Source of the DNA: CAYZHM01 sp964478225 | Lineage (GTDB): Bacteria; Pseudomonadota; Alphaproteobacteria; Micavibrionales; Micavibrionaceae | Direction of reading: 5' to 3' | Assembly: GCA_964478225.1 (NCBI GenBank) | Contig: CAYZHM010000001.1 | Location: forward strand, 496,001 to 560,000 | DNA length: 64,000 bases | Shown: in pieces, positions 48,232 to 57,050 of the stretch | Numbering within the stretch: position 1 is the stretch's first letter | How the letters are laid out: each line of letters opens with the position of its first letter | Made by a program: the position numbers and the translations under genes | The notes under the pieces: model-generated | Seen by the model: only the letters and a program-made list of their open reading frames with translations | The model's database searches: none | What the model was told of the DNA's origin: nothing

Positions 48232-50031
48232 TTAATTTGCCTGGCGTCTGAGAAAAGCCGGAATATCAAGATCATCTTCAGCGCGCTTGGGAGCGGAAGG
48301 CGTGTCGATATTCAAGCTGCCTTGAGAGGGTTGAGGGCCTACAGACGCACCGGAAGCCGGTGTAGTCAATCCTGAAGGTGCGGGTTCCATACGCTGGCGC
48401 GGTTGGTGTGCGCTGCCTGTCAGATTTTCAAGTCCTTGTTGTACCGTCCCTGAAATACGCTCAAACAAAGATGGAGTCTTCTGTTTTGTGGCAGGGTTCG
48501 GCAATTTCGGCGGGTTAAGCACCAACCCGGATGATTTTGCCTGAGGCTGCGCTGGCGGTGAACGGTAATCTGCCGTGGCTGCAGGAACAAACTCCTGTGT
48601 CTGGTAAGCAGGAGGTGCGACCGGTGCAGGAACAGCTTCCGATTGCTGAGCTCCAACGCCAGCATAAGTCTGGTATGTTGGCTGAGGCCCGCCAGCTGGC
48701 TTTGGTGGAATAAACGCATTCTTATAGCGCGTGCCCCGCAGTGCAGTGTTTTGTGGCGACTCCATAGAAGCCCCTTGTGCAGTAAATTGCGATTGTTCAA
48801 ACAAATCCGCTTCTGGAACATCTGGCTGAGCTGGTGTTTCAGGTGCAGGTGTTGACGCTGTCTGAGCTGCGGCAGGTGCGGCTGCCATCACAGGAGTTGT
48901 TTGTACAGCAACAGGAGCCGGCCGCGTTGCCTGCAAGCCTGCTACCGGAGCAGAATATGTTTTGGTTGATGCGACAGATGGAGCTGCCGATACGGTGTTC
49001 GGTACGGCACGCCCAATTTTTCCTGTCCCACCTTGTGGTTTTGATTTTTGCATCGACTCTTTTTCAATGCCGGTTGCAACGATAGACACACGCATTCTGC
49101 CTTCGAGGCTTTCATCAAATGTGGCGCCGAATATGATGTTGGCATCAGGATCAACTTCATCACGGATTCTGTTGCAAGCTTCATCGGCCTCAAAGAGCGT
49201 CATGTCGTAGCCGCCAGTAACGTTGATGATAACGCCATGTGCGCCTTTCATAGAAACGTCATCAAGCAGCGGGTTGTTGATCGCGGCTTCAGCAGCCTCG
49301 ATGGCGCGCTTATCGCCTTCTGCCTCGCCAGTCCCCATCATCGCTTTGCCCATTTCGCTCATCGCTGTGCGGATGTCAGCAAAGTCAAGGTTAACCAGAC
49401 CTGGGCGAACCATAAGATCAGTCACGCCGCGCACACCGGATTGCAGGACGCTGTCAGCCATACGGAAAGCTTCGGCAAACGTTGTCTTTTCATTGGCGAT
49501 ACGGAATAAATTTTGATTTGGAATCACGATCAGAGTGTCGACATATTCTTGCATCCGCTCCAGACCTTCTTCCGCCATTCTCATGCGGTGCGAGCCTTCG
49601 AAATGGAACGGTTTGGTCACAACACCAACTGTCAAAATCCCCATATCACGGCAAGCTTTGGCGATGACCGGAGCAGCTCCAGTTCCTGTTCCACCGCCCA
49701 TGCCGGCTGTTACAAACGCCATGTTGGCGCCTTCAAGATGTTGCATAATCTCATCAAGAGTCTCTTCGGCAGCGGCCCTTCCTACCTCAGGCTTAGAGCC
49801 TGCACCAAGACCACCCGTTACATGAACGCCGAGCTGAATTTTTACTTCTGCCAAAGAATTGTCCAGGGCCTGCGCATCCGTGTTGCATACAAGAAATTCA
49901 CATCCCTCGAGGTTGGATGAGATCATATTGTTGACGGCATTCCCACCAGCACCACCCACACCAATTACGGTTATTTTGGGCGACAATTTGGAAGCCTGCG
50001 TCACACTGGATTGCATTTTTATATTTATCAT
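48232..50031 (-). CDS. ftsZ: Cell division protein FtsZ
   Basis: A 599-residue tubulin-like GTPase that forms the Z-ring. Core motifs are VIGVGGAGGNAVNNM, the tubulin signature GGGTGTGAAP and NVTGGYDMTLFEADEA. A long linker rich in Pro, Ala and Gln (residues about 335-570) precedes the conserved tip LDIPAFLRRQ, which binds FtsA. I chose the ATG at 50031 (MINIKMQSS) with GGGGA upstream. The long linker is typical of alphaproteobacteria. Five GANTC sites lie upstream. Confidence 0.97.
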   Translation of the reverse strand: MINIKMQSSVTQASKLSPKITVIGVGGAGGNAVNNMISSNLEGCEFLVCNTDAQALDNSLAEVKIQLGVHVTGGLGAGSKPEVGRAAAEETLDEIMQHLEGANMAFVTAGMGGGTGTGAAPVIAKACRDMGILTVGVVTKPFHFEGSHRMRMAEEGLERMQEYVDTLIVIPNQNLFRIANEKTTFAEAFRMADSVLQSGVRGVTDLMVRPGLVNLDFADIRTAMSEMGKAMMGTGEAEGDKRAIEAAEAAINNPLLDDVSMKGAHGVIINVTGGYDMTLFEADEACNRIRDEVDPDANIIFGATFDESLEGRMRVSIVATGIEKESMQKSKPQGGTGKIGRAVPNTVSAAPSVASTKTYSAPVAGLQATRPAPVAVQTTPVMAAAPAAAQTASTPAPETPAQPDVPEADLFEQSQFTAQGASMESPQNTALRGTRYKNAFIPPKPAGGPQPTYQTYAGVGAQQSEAVPAPVAPPAYQTQEFVPAATADYRSPPAQPQAKSSGLVLNPPKLPNPATKQKTPSLFERISGTVQQGLENLTGSAHQPRQRMEPAPSGLTTPASGASVGPQPSQGSLNIDTPSAPKRAEDDLDIPAFLRRQAN

Positions 50032-50183
50032 TTCTATTCCCCGGAAGGTTTGAAAAATTGTTCTGCGAAGGCTTCGAGCGAACCCCATCGCGGTAGGTGT
50101 CTTGATGATATGCAATGTGATTCAGGGTGGGAAGCGTTAATTTCTACTATTCACAGTGTTTCCACAAAAAGATCGGATTTTTT

Positions 50184-50255
50184 GAATCGTTATTGATTCA
50201 TCACAAAAATCAAAGGTGACTCTTAAGCCCTTTATTTTGATTCACTTTTTGACTC
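50184..50255 (-). promoter_or_regulatory. Cluster of five GANTC (CcrM) sites upstream of ftsZ
   Basis: GANTC occurs at 50184, 50195, 50218, 50239 and 50251, five times in 72 bp, against about 0.3 expected by chance. In Caulobacter, CcrM methylation of GANTC sites together with GcrA controls ftsZ transcription in the cell cycle. The cluster lies between ftsA and ftsZ, about 150-220 bp before the ftsZ start. Confidence 0.65.
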
Positions 50256-50310
50256 TTGGAATTTTGAAGACAGATCGGCACACGGCGACACGGCAAATTC
50301 TGTGGATAAA

Positions 50311-51600
50311 TTACCAATTTTCCTTCAGCCACTGCCCTACGCGTTCTTTGAGATTCACGGGCTGGGCATGGGACATGATTTCGGCGGGCATTTCGTTGCT
50401 TCGTTCAGCGATATAAGTGAGCAATCCAGCAACCGTTGCAAAGGCGGGGCCGCTGACGGCATCAGGCACACCTTGAAGATGTATAGGTTTTCCGAGACGC
50501 ACTTGCTTGTCGAGCACATGGGCGCTGAGCTCTTTAATGCCTGACAAAAGACTTCCTCCGCCCGTTAGAACAACGCGGCGACCCAGCGTGTGCCCGAGGC
50601 CACTGTCGTGTAATTTGGCCCGTACCATTTCGAAGATTTCCTCCGCACGCGGCTGGATAATCCCGACAAGCAGCGAGCGCGGCACATGGTTTGGTTCACG
50701 CCCCTCGCCGTCTTCACCAAGACGCGGAACATCAATCAATTCGTGCTCATCGTTATGCGAAGCCATGGCGCTGCCATAGAGAGCCTTGATACGTTCAGCA
50801 TCTTCACGCGAGGTGGTTAAACCTTTGGCAATGTCGCTTGTTAAATGGCGGCCACCGAGAGCAACGCTGTCGTGATAAATCATAGCACTGCCATGAAAGA
50901 CGGCTATGGATGTTTGTCCGGAACCGATATCTACGACAGTACAGCCCAGCTCCTTTTCATCTTCAACAAGGCAAGCCAATCCCGACGCGTAGGCTGCGGC
51001 GCAGAATGCTGAAATATCAAGATGCGAGCGCTGGATGCAGTCAGCCATATTGCGCAAAGCCGTTGAATCACCCGTGAGGAGATGAATGTCGACGCTAAGA
51101 TGGTCACCATGAATATCGATGGGCTGATGAATGCCGCCCTTTCCGTCGAGACGATAATCAACGGGAATGGTATGAACCAGTTCGTAATGCGGGCTGAGGA
51201 TGCTTTCCTGGGCTTTGGCCATGGCGCGGTTGATGTCATTATGACTGACCTTGTGGCCGGCGATCTGGACATCAATACAGCGGCCGTGTGATTTGGCATG
51301 AATGCCTGGAAGATTTACCACGACTTCGCGCAAAGGGTAGCCCTTCATGACATCGGCAGCCATGTTTTCTGCGGCGTGCACAGTTTTGCGGATCGCGAGT
51401 TCGGCTTTGCCAATATCGATGACACAACCGTCTTGAAAGCCTGCTGATGGGCTATGGCCGACACCGATGATTTCAAAATGACCTTCATTATCGGTCACGC
51501 GCGCGATGAAGCAGGCGATTTTGTTTCCGCCTATATCAAGGGCAGCAAGCAAGCTTCCACGGGGTTGGTATTTCGATTTTTTCTGGTGTTTCGGACTCAT
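50311..51600 (-). CDS. ftsA: Cell division protein FtsA
   Basis: A 429-residue actin-like protein that anchors FtsZ to the membrane. Segments are LAALDIGGNKIACFIARV, CTVVDIGSGQTSIAVFHGSA and RVVLTGGGSLLSGIKEL. The C-terminal amphipathic helix ends NLKERVGQWLKENW. It follows ftsQ by 12 bp. Confidence 0.96.
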   Translation of the reverse strand: MSPKHQKKSKYQPRGSLLAALDIGGNKIACFIARVTDNEGHFEIIGVGHSPSAGFQDGCVIDIGKAELAIRKTVHAAENMAADVMKGYPLREVVVNLPGIHAKSHGRCIDVQIAGHKVSHNDINRAMAKAQESILSPHYELVHTIPVDYRLDGKGGIHQPIDIHGDHLSVDIHLLTGDSTALRNMADCIQRSHLDISAFCAAAYASGLACLVEDEKELGCTVVDIGSGQTSIAVFHGSAMIYHDSVALGGRHLTSDIAKGLTTSREDAERIKALYGSAMASHNDEHELIDVPRLGEDGEGREPNHVPRSLLVGIIQPRAEEIFEMVRAKLHDSGLGHTLGRRVVLTGGGSLLSGIKELSAHVLDKQVRLGKPIHLQGVPDAVSGPAFATVAGLLTYIAERSNEMPAEIMSHAQPVNLKERVGQWLKENW

Positions 51601-51612
51601 GATATACGCTGT

Positions 51613-52470
51613 TTAGATTGGTTCGCCCTCTTTAAGGCTGGCCCGATATTCCTGGACCGTTCCCGGGCGGGTGCGGATTATCATACGCGCATGATCGCGC
51701 AGATCAATATGCTCGATATCCTTATCCAAAACCTGATCGCTTTTTTGTGCGTCCGCGATCTGGCGTAGCGCAAGAGCAGAATCTTTTTCAGGAAGTTTGA
51801 GGGTTACTCCATTCTTGAGCACAAGATCCCAGCGCCGTCCACCTATCTCTTTAATCGTTTCAACACGGCTCAAGATTTCAGGTTCGGCCTGAAGCATGGC
51901 GAGTATGGCCGGCGCTTGTTGCTGTGAGTCTTCGCCGATGAACACAATCAGGTTTTGAAAACGGGAAAGGCCGTTTGTGTTGATGATTTCGCCCTTACCG
52001 TCCATCAGATAAAGCTTTTTGTCCTTTTGCAAGAAGGCAAGGGGTTGGCGCTCGGTCAGGCGAATATAAAGCGTGTCCGGCCAGCGACGTTCGATCTCTG
52101 CACTTTCCACCCAGGGCATTCTTTCGATTTGCTCTTTGGCTTGTGTGGGATCGAACGCAAAAAGCGGATCGCCTTTACTCATATTCACGAGAGCCATAAT
52201 CAGCTTCGCATCGGAATACACCCGCCCCTCAAGCAGGATGTTTTCTATACGGAAGCCAATGCTGGCCAAGGTTTCATTTTTGAGCTGAACGGACCAATCA
52301 ACCGCGCGGTTGATATAACCACCCATATAGAGCCAGCTCCCGATCCAGCAAACAACTGCCATGAAGGCCATGCCCCATCCAAAGCGCTTTAGCCATGGAA
52401 TAATTATCGCAAGCTTACCCTTGCGGCGCTTATTGGTGACTTTCTGACGATTGGATTTGGTCACGGCCAT
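51613..52470 (-). CDS. ftsQ: Cell division protein FtsQ
   Basis: A 285-residue bitopic protein with a basic cytoplasmic tail, one transmembrane helix (residues about 30-52) and a periplasmic POTRA domain (IENILLEGRVYSDAKLIMAL) followed by the FtsQ beta domain (WPDTLYIRLTERQPLAFL). I chose the ATG at 52470. It joins FtsL and FtsB in the divisome. It stands between ddl and ftsA. Confidence 0.93.
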   Translation of the reverse strand: MAVTKSNRQKVTNKRRKGKLAIIIPWLKRFGWGMAFMAVVCWIGSWLYMGGYINRAVDWSVQLKNETLASIGFRIENILLEGRVYSDAKLIMALVNMSKGDPLFAFDPTQAKEQIERMPWVESAEIERRWPDTLYIRLTERQPLAFLQKDKKLYLMDGKGEIINTNGLSRFQNLIVFIGEDSQQQAPAILAMLQAEPEILSRVETIKEIGGRRWDLVLKNGVTLKLPEKDSALALRQIADAQKSDQVLDKDIEHIDLRDHARMIIRTRPGTVQEYRASLKEGEPI

Positions 52471-52552
52471 GAGTTTTACATAGAACAAATAATTGGGAAT
52501 GACCCATCGGTATATGGGCTGCTGGGTTCATGATACTTGATGTGGATAAAAT

Positions 52553-53761
52553 CTACAACGGACGTTTAAAGAGGCGAGCGTCCTTGGGAACCGGGTCGGC
52601 GGGCAGCAGACGGCGTTTGCGCTGTTCCATGGCTTCGGTCAGAAGATGTGTTAGGAGTTCTGTAAACAGCAATGGCTCTTTGGCCGCTTCCCAAAGGAAA
52701 TAGCCGAAGGAGCCCGGAATGGGGTTGACCTCATTCAGCCACAGTTCGCCGGTTTCCCTGTTGCCGATAAAATCAATGCGCGGCGCGCCGGTGCCGTGAA
52801 TGGCGTCAAACATCGCAGCAGCCCAGCCGCGAATATTGTCTTCGGTCTTCTTATCTAGGTTTGGATTAATTTCGCGGGTGAGCGAGAGCATGCCCTGGCT
52901 TGGCATGGCTTCTTTCGTGCCTGAGGCCTTGCCGGATTTATTGTCGCCGCCTGATTTATATTTCTGGGCGAAATCAAGAAGCTCCTGCTCTGTGCTGAGT
53001 TTGGGGCGCTCGATGGCCGAGGTGCGGATTTCACCGTTAATACGAGCAACTGCGACGTTGTATTCGATCAGGTTCGGAACAAACGGCTCCAACATCACCG
53101 CATCATCCATTTCAAAGGCGGGCGGCAGGCATGCTTGCACTTCTTCAATGCTGTTCACTTTGGCGATGCCGATGGAGCTGCCGAGATGGACGGGTTTGAG
53201 GATACAGGGAAATTTTAAATCCCCCATCGCCGCTTTGATTCCTTTTTCGTCGATAAAATATCCGCTTTGCGGGCGGCTCAGCACCGCGAAAGGCAATTGC
53301 GGAATACCCGCGCTTTGCAGGACGCGTTTGGTCATGGTCTTATCCATGAGAACAGCCGAGCCGAGCATCCGAACGCCGGTGTAAGCGACGCCTGCGAGCT
53401 CCATCAAGCCTTGAATGTTGCCATCCTCGCCATAAAGGCCATGAAAGCCAAGAAGGGCGATATCAAACTCAACGGGCTTGGTTTTAAGCAAACCGCCGAG
53501 CGGCACAAGCCGGCCAACGGGGCCTGCGGTGACATCCATCGTCACCTGCGTTGTTTTTTTGAGGGCGATTTTATCGAGGAAATAGCTGGATCTTTCCTTT
53601 AAAATGTCACCAATAAGCCATTTTCCATCGGTAGTGATGTAGACGGGAAACGGTTCGAACTGCGCTGAATCTATGGCTTTCATGGCCTGAAGAGAGCTAA
53701 TAATGCTCACATCATGCTCGGGGGACCTTCCACCAAAGAAGACTGCAACGCGTTTTTTCAT
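52553..53761 (-). CDS. ddl: D-alanine--D-alanine ligase, long form
   Basis: A 402-residue ATP-grasp ligase that makes D-Ala-D-Ala. It has VFFGGRSPEHDVSIISS, ATP-grasp GFHGLYGEDGNIQG, KPVHLGSSIGIAKV and the metal site LNEVNPIPGSFGYFLW. DdlB-type enzymes in dcw clusters have about 300 residues; this one is nearer to the larger Ddl/VanA type and has an extra Gly/Ser/Lys-rich insert at about residues 268-290. It diverges from the hydrolase and Mur-ligase pair, 32 bp away. Confidence 0.92.
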   Translation of the reverse strand: MKKRVAVFFGGRSPEHDVSIISSLQAMKAIDSAQFEPFPVYITTDGKWLIGDILKERSSYFLDKIALKKTTQVTMDVTAGPVGRLVPLGGLLKTKPVEFDIALLGFHGLYGEDGNIQGLMELAGVAYTGVRMLGSAVLMDKTMTKRVLQSAGIPQLPFAVLSRPQSGYFIDEKGIKAAMGDLKFPCILKPVHLGSSIGIAKVNSIEEVQACLPPAFEMDDAVMLEPFVPNLIEYNVAVARINGEIRTSAIERPKLSTEQELLDFAQKYKSGGDNKSGKASGTKEAMPSQGMLSLTREINPNLDKKTEDNIRGWAAAMFDAIHGTGAPRIDFIGNRETGELWLNEVNPIPGSFGYFLWEAAKEPLLFTELLTHLLTEAMEQRKRRLLPADPVPKDARLFKRPL

Positions 53762-53793
53762 TTATAAAGACCTCTAAATCATTTAAGACCAAC

Positions 53794-54564
53794 ATGATGC
53801 AAAGTTTCGTCCATAACGGTCAAGAGCTGAAATATATGACCCTTGGCAATCCCGAGTCCGAGATGATTGTCGTCTGGGCGCACGGCTGGGGGCATAATCA
53901 CTCCAATTTTCTTGCTGTTGCCGAGCCTTTGCAAAACAAAGCCTTTCATATTCTTGTCGATTTTCCGGGATTTGGACAAAGCCCAGTTCCCTCGTCTCTA
54001 TGGGGGCCTGAAGATTATGCCGATTTTATGGCAGCGTTTATAAAATCTTTGTCACCGAAGAAGATTATCTGGATCGGTCATTCTTTCGGATGCCGCGTTG
54101 CGGTGCATATCGGATCACGGTATCCCGATCTGATTTCTGCGATGTGTTTGATTGCGGCGGCGGGGTTACCCCGTAAGCGGCATTTGCATGAAAAGCTTTA
54201 TTTCAAGTTTCGCATCGCGCTATATAAATTTTTGAAAAAAATAACAACGCTTGGACTATCTGAAACTTGGCTCAAATCAAAATTCGGCAGCTCCGATTAT
54301 AGGAACGCCGGTGCGATGCGTGATATCCTAGTTAAAACTGTCAATGAAAACCTGACAGAACAAGCCAAGCAAATCACCTGCCCTGTAACGCTGGTGTTTG
54401 GATTAAAGGACGATCAAACCCCGCCGGAAATGGGCGAGCGTTATCAAAAGCTAATTCCAAACGCGCAGCTTATAGAGCTTGCGGGATATGACCATTATAG
54501 TATCCTCGATGAAGGGCGGCATCAGCTTGCGCTTATTGTGAAGTCTTTTCTGGAAAAATCATGA
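53794..54564 (+). CDS. Alpha/beta hydrolase in the dcw cluster
   Basis: A 256-residue hydrolase with the motif WIGHSFGCRVAV (nucleophile Ser at about residue 94), VWAHGWGHNHSNF as the oxyanion loop, an Asp in VFGLKDDQTPP and a His in GYDHYSIL. No signal peptide. Its stop overlaps the start of the Mur-ligase gene by 4 bp (ATGA), so the two are made together. Substrate unknown; it may act on an ester or amide linked to cell wall precursors, judged by position only. Confidence 0.8.
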   Translation: MMQSFVHNGQELKYMTLGNPESEMIVVWAHGWGHNHSNFLAVAEPLQNKAFHILVDFPGFGQSPVPSSLWGPEDYADFMAAFIKSLSPKKIIWIGHSFGCRVAVHIGSRYPDLISAMCLIAAAGLPRKRHLHEKLYFKFRIALYKFLKKITTLGLSETWLKSKFGSSDYRNAGAMRDILVKTVNENLTEQAKQITCPVTLVFGLKDDQTPPEMGERYQKLIPNAQLIELAGYDHYSILDEGRHQLALIVKSFLEKS

Positions 54565-56141
54565 GTATCGTTGTTAGCAGCCTTGTTTATCTTGCCTTTC
54601 TGGCTTTTTGCGCGAAGCGGCTGATGACCTATTTGCATGTGTTGCAGCAGGAAGATTATTTGAATGCTCGGCTGCTTGGATGGATCAAAGAGAACAAGGG
54701 TTTTGATAAGCGTCTCACGCCGGTATTGTTTGTGCTTGGCGCGATTGCCTTTGCCGATGTTGCTTCGCCGATTTTACTCAACATCTTAATTCTTGGGTGC
54801 TTTGTCGCAGCTGCCTATTTTGAGGCTGATCCGCGCAACCGGGCGAAGAAGAAACTTGTTCTGACGTCGCGGGCGAAACGGATTTATTTCCCGGCGATTG
54901 GGTTGATGGCGATCATCGGGTTGTTGTGTTTTGGTGCAGGCAATCCAGCCCTTTGGATTATTCCGGTACAGCTTACGGCGCTTGCGATTCCTCTGGTTAA
55001 TCTCGCGTTGCAGCCTTATGAAAAAAAAATTCAAAAGCATTACTGGAACGAGGCAAAAAGTAAGATCGATAATTTTCAGCCGACAGTGATTGGCATTACC
55101 GGATCATTTGGCAAGACGTCGGTGAAACATATTCTTGGTCATATTTTAAAGTCACAAGCGCCGACCTTGATTACGCCGGGTAGCGTCAATACACCGATGG
55201 GGATCACGCGGATTATCCGCGAACAGCTGGATGAAAGTCACAAATATTTTGTTGTGGAGATGGGGGCTTATGGGCCGGGGTCGATTGCGACATTGTGCAA
55301 ACTGACGCCGCCGGATTACGGTATACTCACGGCCATCGGCCATGCTCATTACGAGCGATTTAAGACATTAGAAACCGTGTGTGAGGCAAAGTTCGAACTG
55401 GCGCAGGCGGTCATTGCAAAAAACGGCAAGATGATCGTTCATGAGAGCACGATGAGATTTGATTACGCGCAAACAATGCGGGATAAGCATCCAGCAAATT
55501 TTCTAACATGCGGAGAGAATGGGGATTGGGTTATTGACTCTGTTACACAAACCCAGGAGGGTCTCACGCTGCGTTTATCGCATGACGGAAAGACGCATGA
55601 TTTTGATATTCCCCTCTTTGGCCTGCATCACGGCCATAATGCAGCGCTGGCCATCATCATGGCACTGGAATTGAAGGTTGATGTGACGACTATCAGGCAG
55701 GCACTGAAATCTGTGCCGCAAATCCAGCACCGTCTTGAGGTTAAAAAGCAGCCGGACGGCACGCGGATTATTGATGATGCGTTTAACTCCAACCCACTTG
55801 GTTTTAAAGCAGCGCTTGAATTGCTCGGAACGCTGAAAGGCGACGGGCGCGGCATTTTGATTACGCCAGGCATGGTGGAGCTTGGCAAAGCACATGACGA
55901 AGAGCATGAGAAAATTGGCCTTTATGCGGGCGAGGTTTGCGATGTTGCGATTGTTGTCGCCTCACAACGTATTCCGAGTTTTATTAAAGCATTTAAAAAC
56001 AAAGGTTCAGGCAAGACCTTGTTAGAAGTTGCAACGTTTGATGAGGCGGCGCAGTGGCTGAATGATAATCGCAAAACCGGCGACGTCGTTTTACTCGAGA
56101 ATGATTTGCCAGATATTTATGAGCGCATACCGCAGATGTAA
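54561..56141 (+). CDS. Membrane-anchored MurF-like ligase
   Basis: A 526-residue protein. The first 150 residues hold about four membrane helices in place of the MurF substrate-binding domain. The Mur ligase central domain then has GITGSFGKTSVKHIL (P-loop, about 178-192), VVEMGAYGPGSI and GHAHYERF. The C-terminal domain has HHGHNAALAI, RLE and IIDDAFNSNPLGFKAALE. It ends LLENDLPDIYE where MurF has a KGS-type motif. All ATP-dependent ligase motifs look intact. It forms a plus-strand pair with the hydrolase upstream, inside the minus-strand dcw cluster. It may add an amino acid or dipeptide to a lipid-linked acceptor, or replace MurF. Confidence 0.85.
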   Translation: MSIVVSSLVYLAFLAFCAKRLMTYLHVLQQEDYLNARLLGWIKENKGFDKRLTPVLFVLGAIAFADVASPILLNILILGCFVAAAYFEADPRNRAKKKLVLTSRAKRIYFPAIGLMAIIGLLCFGAGNPALWIIPVQLTALAIPLVNLALQPYEKKIQKHYWNEAKSKIDNFQPTVIGITGSFGKTSVKHILGHILKSQAPTLITPGSVNTPMGITRIIREQLDESHKYFVVEMGAYGPGSIATLCKLTPPDYGILTAIGHAHYERFKTLETVCEAKFELAQAVIAKNGKMIVHESTMRFDYAQTMRDKHPANFLTCGENGDWVIDSVTQTQEGLTLRLSHDGKTHDFDIPLFGLHHGHNAALAIIMALELKVDVTTIRQALKSVPQIQHRLEVKKQPDGTRIIDDAFNSNPLGFKAALELLGTLKGDGRGILITPGMVELGKAHDEEHEKIGLYAGEVCDVAIVVASQRIPSFIKAFKNKGSGKTLLEVATFDEAAQWLNDNRKTGDVVLLENDLPDIYERIPQM

Positions 56142-57050
56142 TTAGCGCTCGCCTATGCGCTTGATTTCCCAACTTAATGTCAGCCCCAATTCCTCTTTCG
56201 CGCGGCGGATGAGTTCGTCGCCGAGGTTTTCGAGGTCTGCAGCGGTGGCCGTTCCTGTGTTAATCATAAAATTGCAGTGTTTTTCACTCATCTGTGCGCC
56301 GCCGATTTGTAGGCCGCGACCTCCGACTTTCTCAACTACCTGCCAGGCGCGTGTGCCTTCGGGCAATCCCGCTTTGGCGAGTTCCTCGGCTGAGGGATTG
56401 GCAAAAGTCGACCCGCCAGTTTTTTCCTTGATGGGCTGCGTGTCATTGCGTTTTTTCTTGATGACGGTGAGGCGTGTTTTGACGACTTCATATGTATCGG
56501 GCTGCCCTTGCAAGATCGCCGCGATAACGATCATGGTGTCCGCAATATCCGTGTGGCGGTAGGTCATGCCGAGTTCAGCTGGCGTTTTAATATGAATGTT
56601 TCCAGCTAAATCCATGAGATGCGCTTCGATCAAAACGTCCTTTACTTCTGTGCCGTACGCACCGGCATTCATTTTGACCGCACCGCCGAGCGTGCCCGGA
56701 ATGCCGGAAAGAAATTCCAGACCCCCTATTCCATTTTTGAGTGCGGCAGCGGCAATAGAGCCATTCAGCGCTCCTGCCTCAACTTTGACTTGATTGTTTT
56801 CAAGAACATCAATATTCGCGGAAGATTTGCCGAGGCGGATTGTTGCACCACGAATGCCATCGTCTCGAACAATGGTGTTGGCCATGCCACCAAGAATGGT
56901 GATGGGTTCTTTGTTTGCAGAGAGAAAAGTTTTGAGATCATCAAAGTCGGCTGGCTGAAACAAGAGATCGGCTTTCCCGCCGCAGCCAAACCAACTTTGA
57001 GCGCCTAACGGTGCGTCCTTGGTTATCATTCCGCGAAGATCAGGCCGCAT
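56142..57050 (-). CDS. murB: UDP-N-acetylenolpyruvoylglucosamine reductase
   Basis: A 302-residue FAD enzyme that reduces UDP-GlcNAc-enolpyruvate to UDP-MurNAc. It has the FAD-binding GGMANTIVRD, GLEFLSGIPGTLGGAVKMNA, and KTGGSTFANP with the catalytic Ser. Type I MurB of normal length. It overlaps the murC end by 11 bp and faces the plus-strand Mur-ligase gene tail to tail. Confidence 0.96.
   Translation of the reverse strand: MRPDLRGMITKDAPLGAQSWFGCGGKADLLFQPADFDDLKTFLSANKEPITILGGMANTIVRDDGIRGATIRLGKSSANIDVLENNQVKVEAGALNGSIAAAALKNGIGGLEFLSGIPGTLGGAVKMNAGAYGTEVKDVLIEAHLMDLAGNIHIKTPAELGMTYRHTDIADTMIVIAAILQGQPDTYEVVKTRLTVIKKKRNDTQPIKEKTGGSTFANPSAEELAKAGLPEGTRAWQVVEKVGGRGLQIGGAQMSEKHCNFMINTGTATAADLENLGDELIRRAKEELGLTLSWEIKRIGER

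Noticed and set aside
49048..49509. Plus-strand frame opposite ftsZ
   Set aside because: It lies wholly inside the conserved GTPase domain of ftsZ on the other strand and has no coding features.
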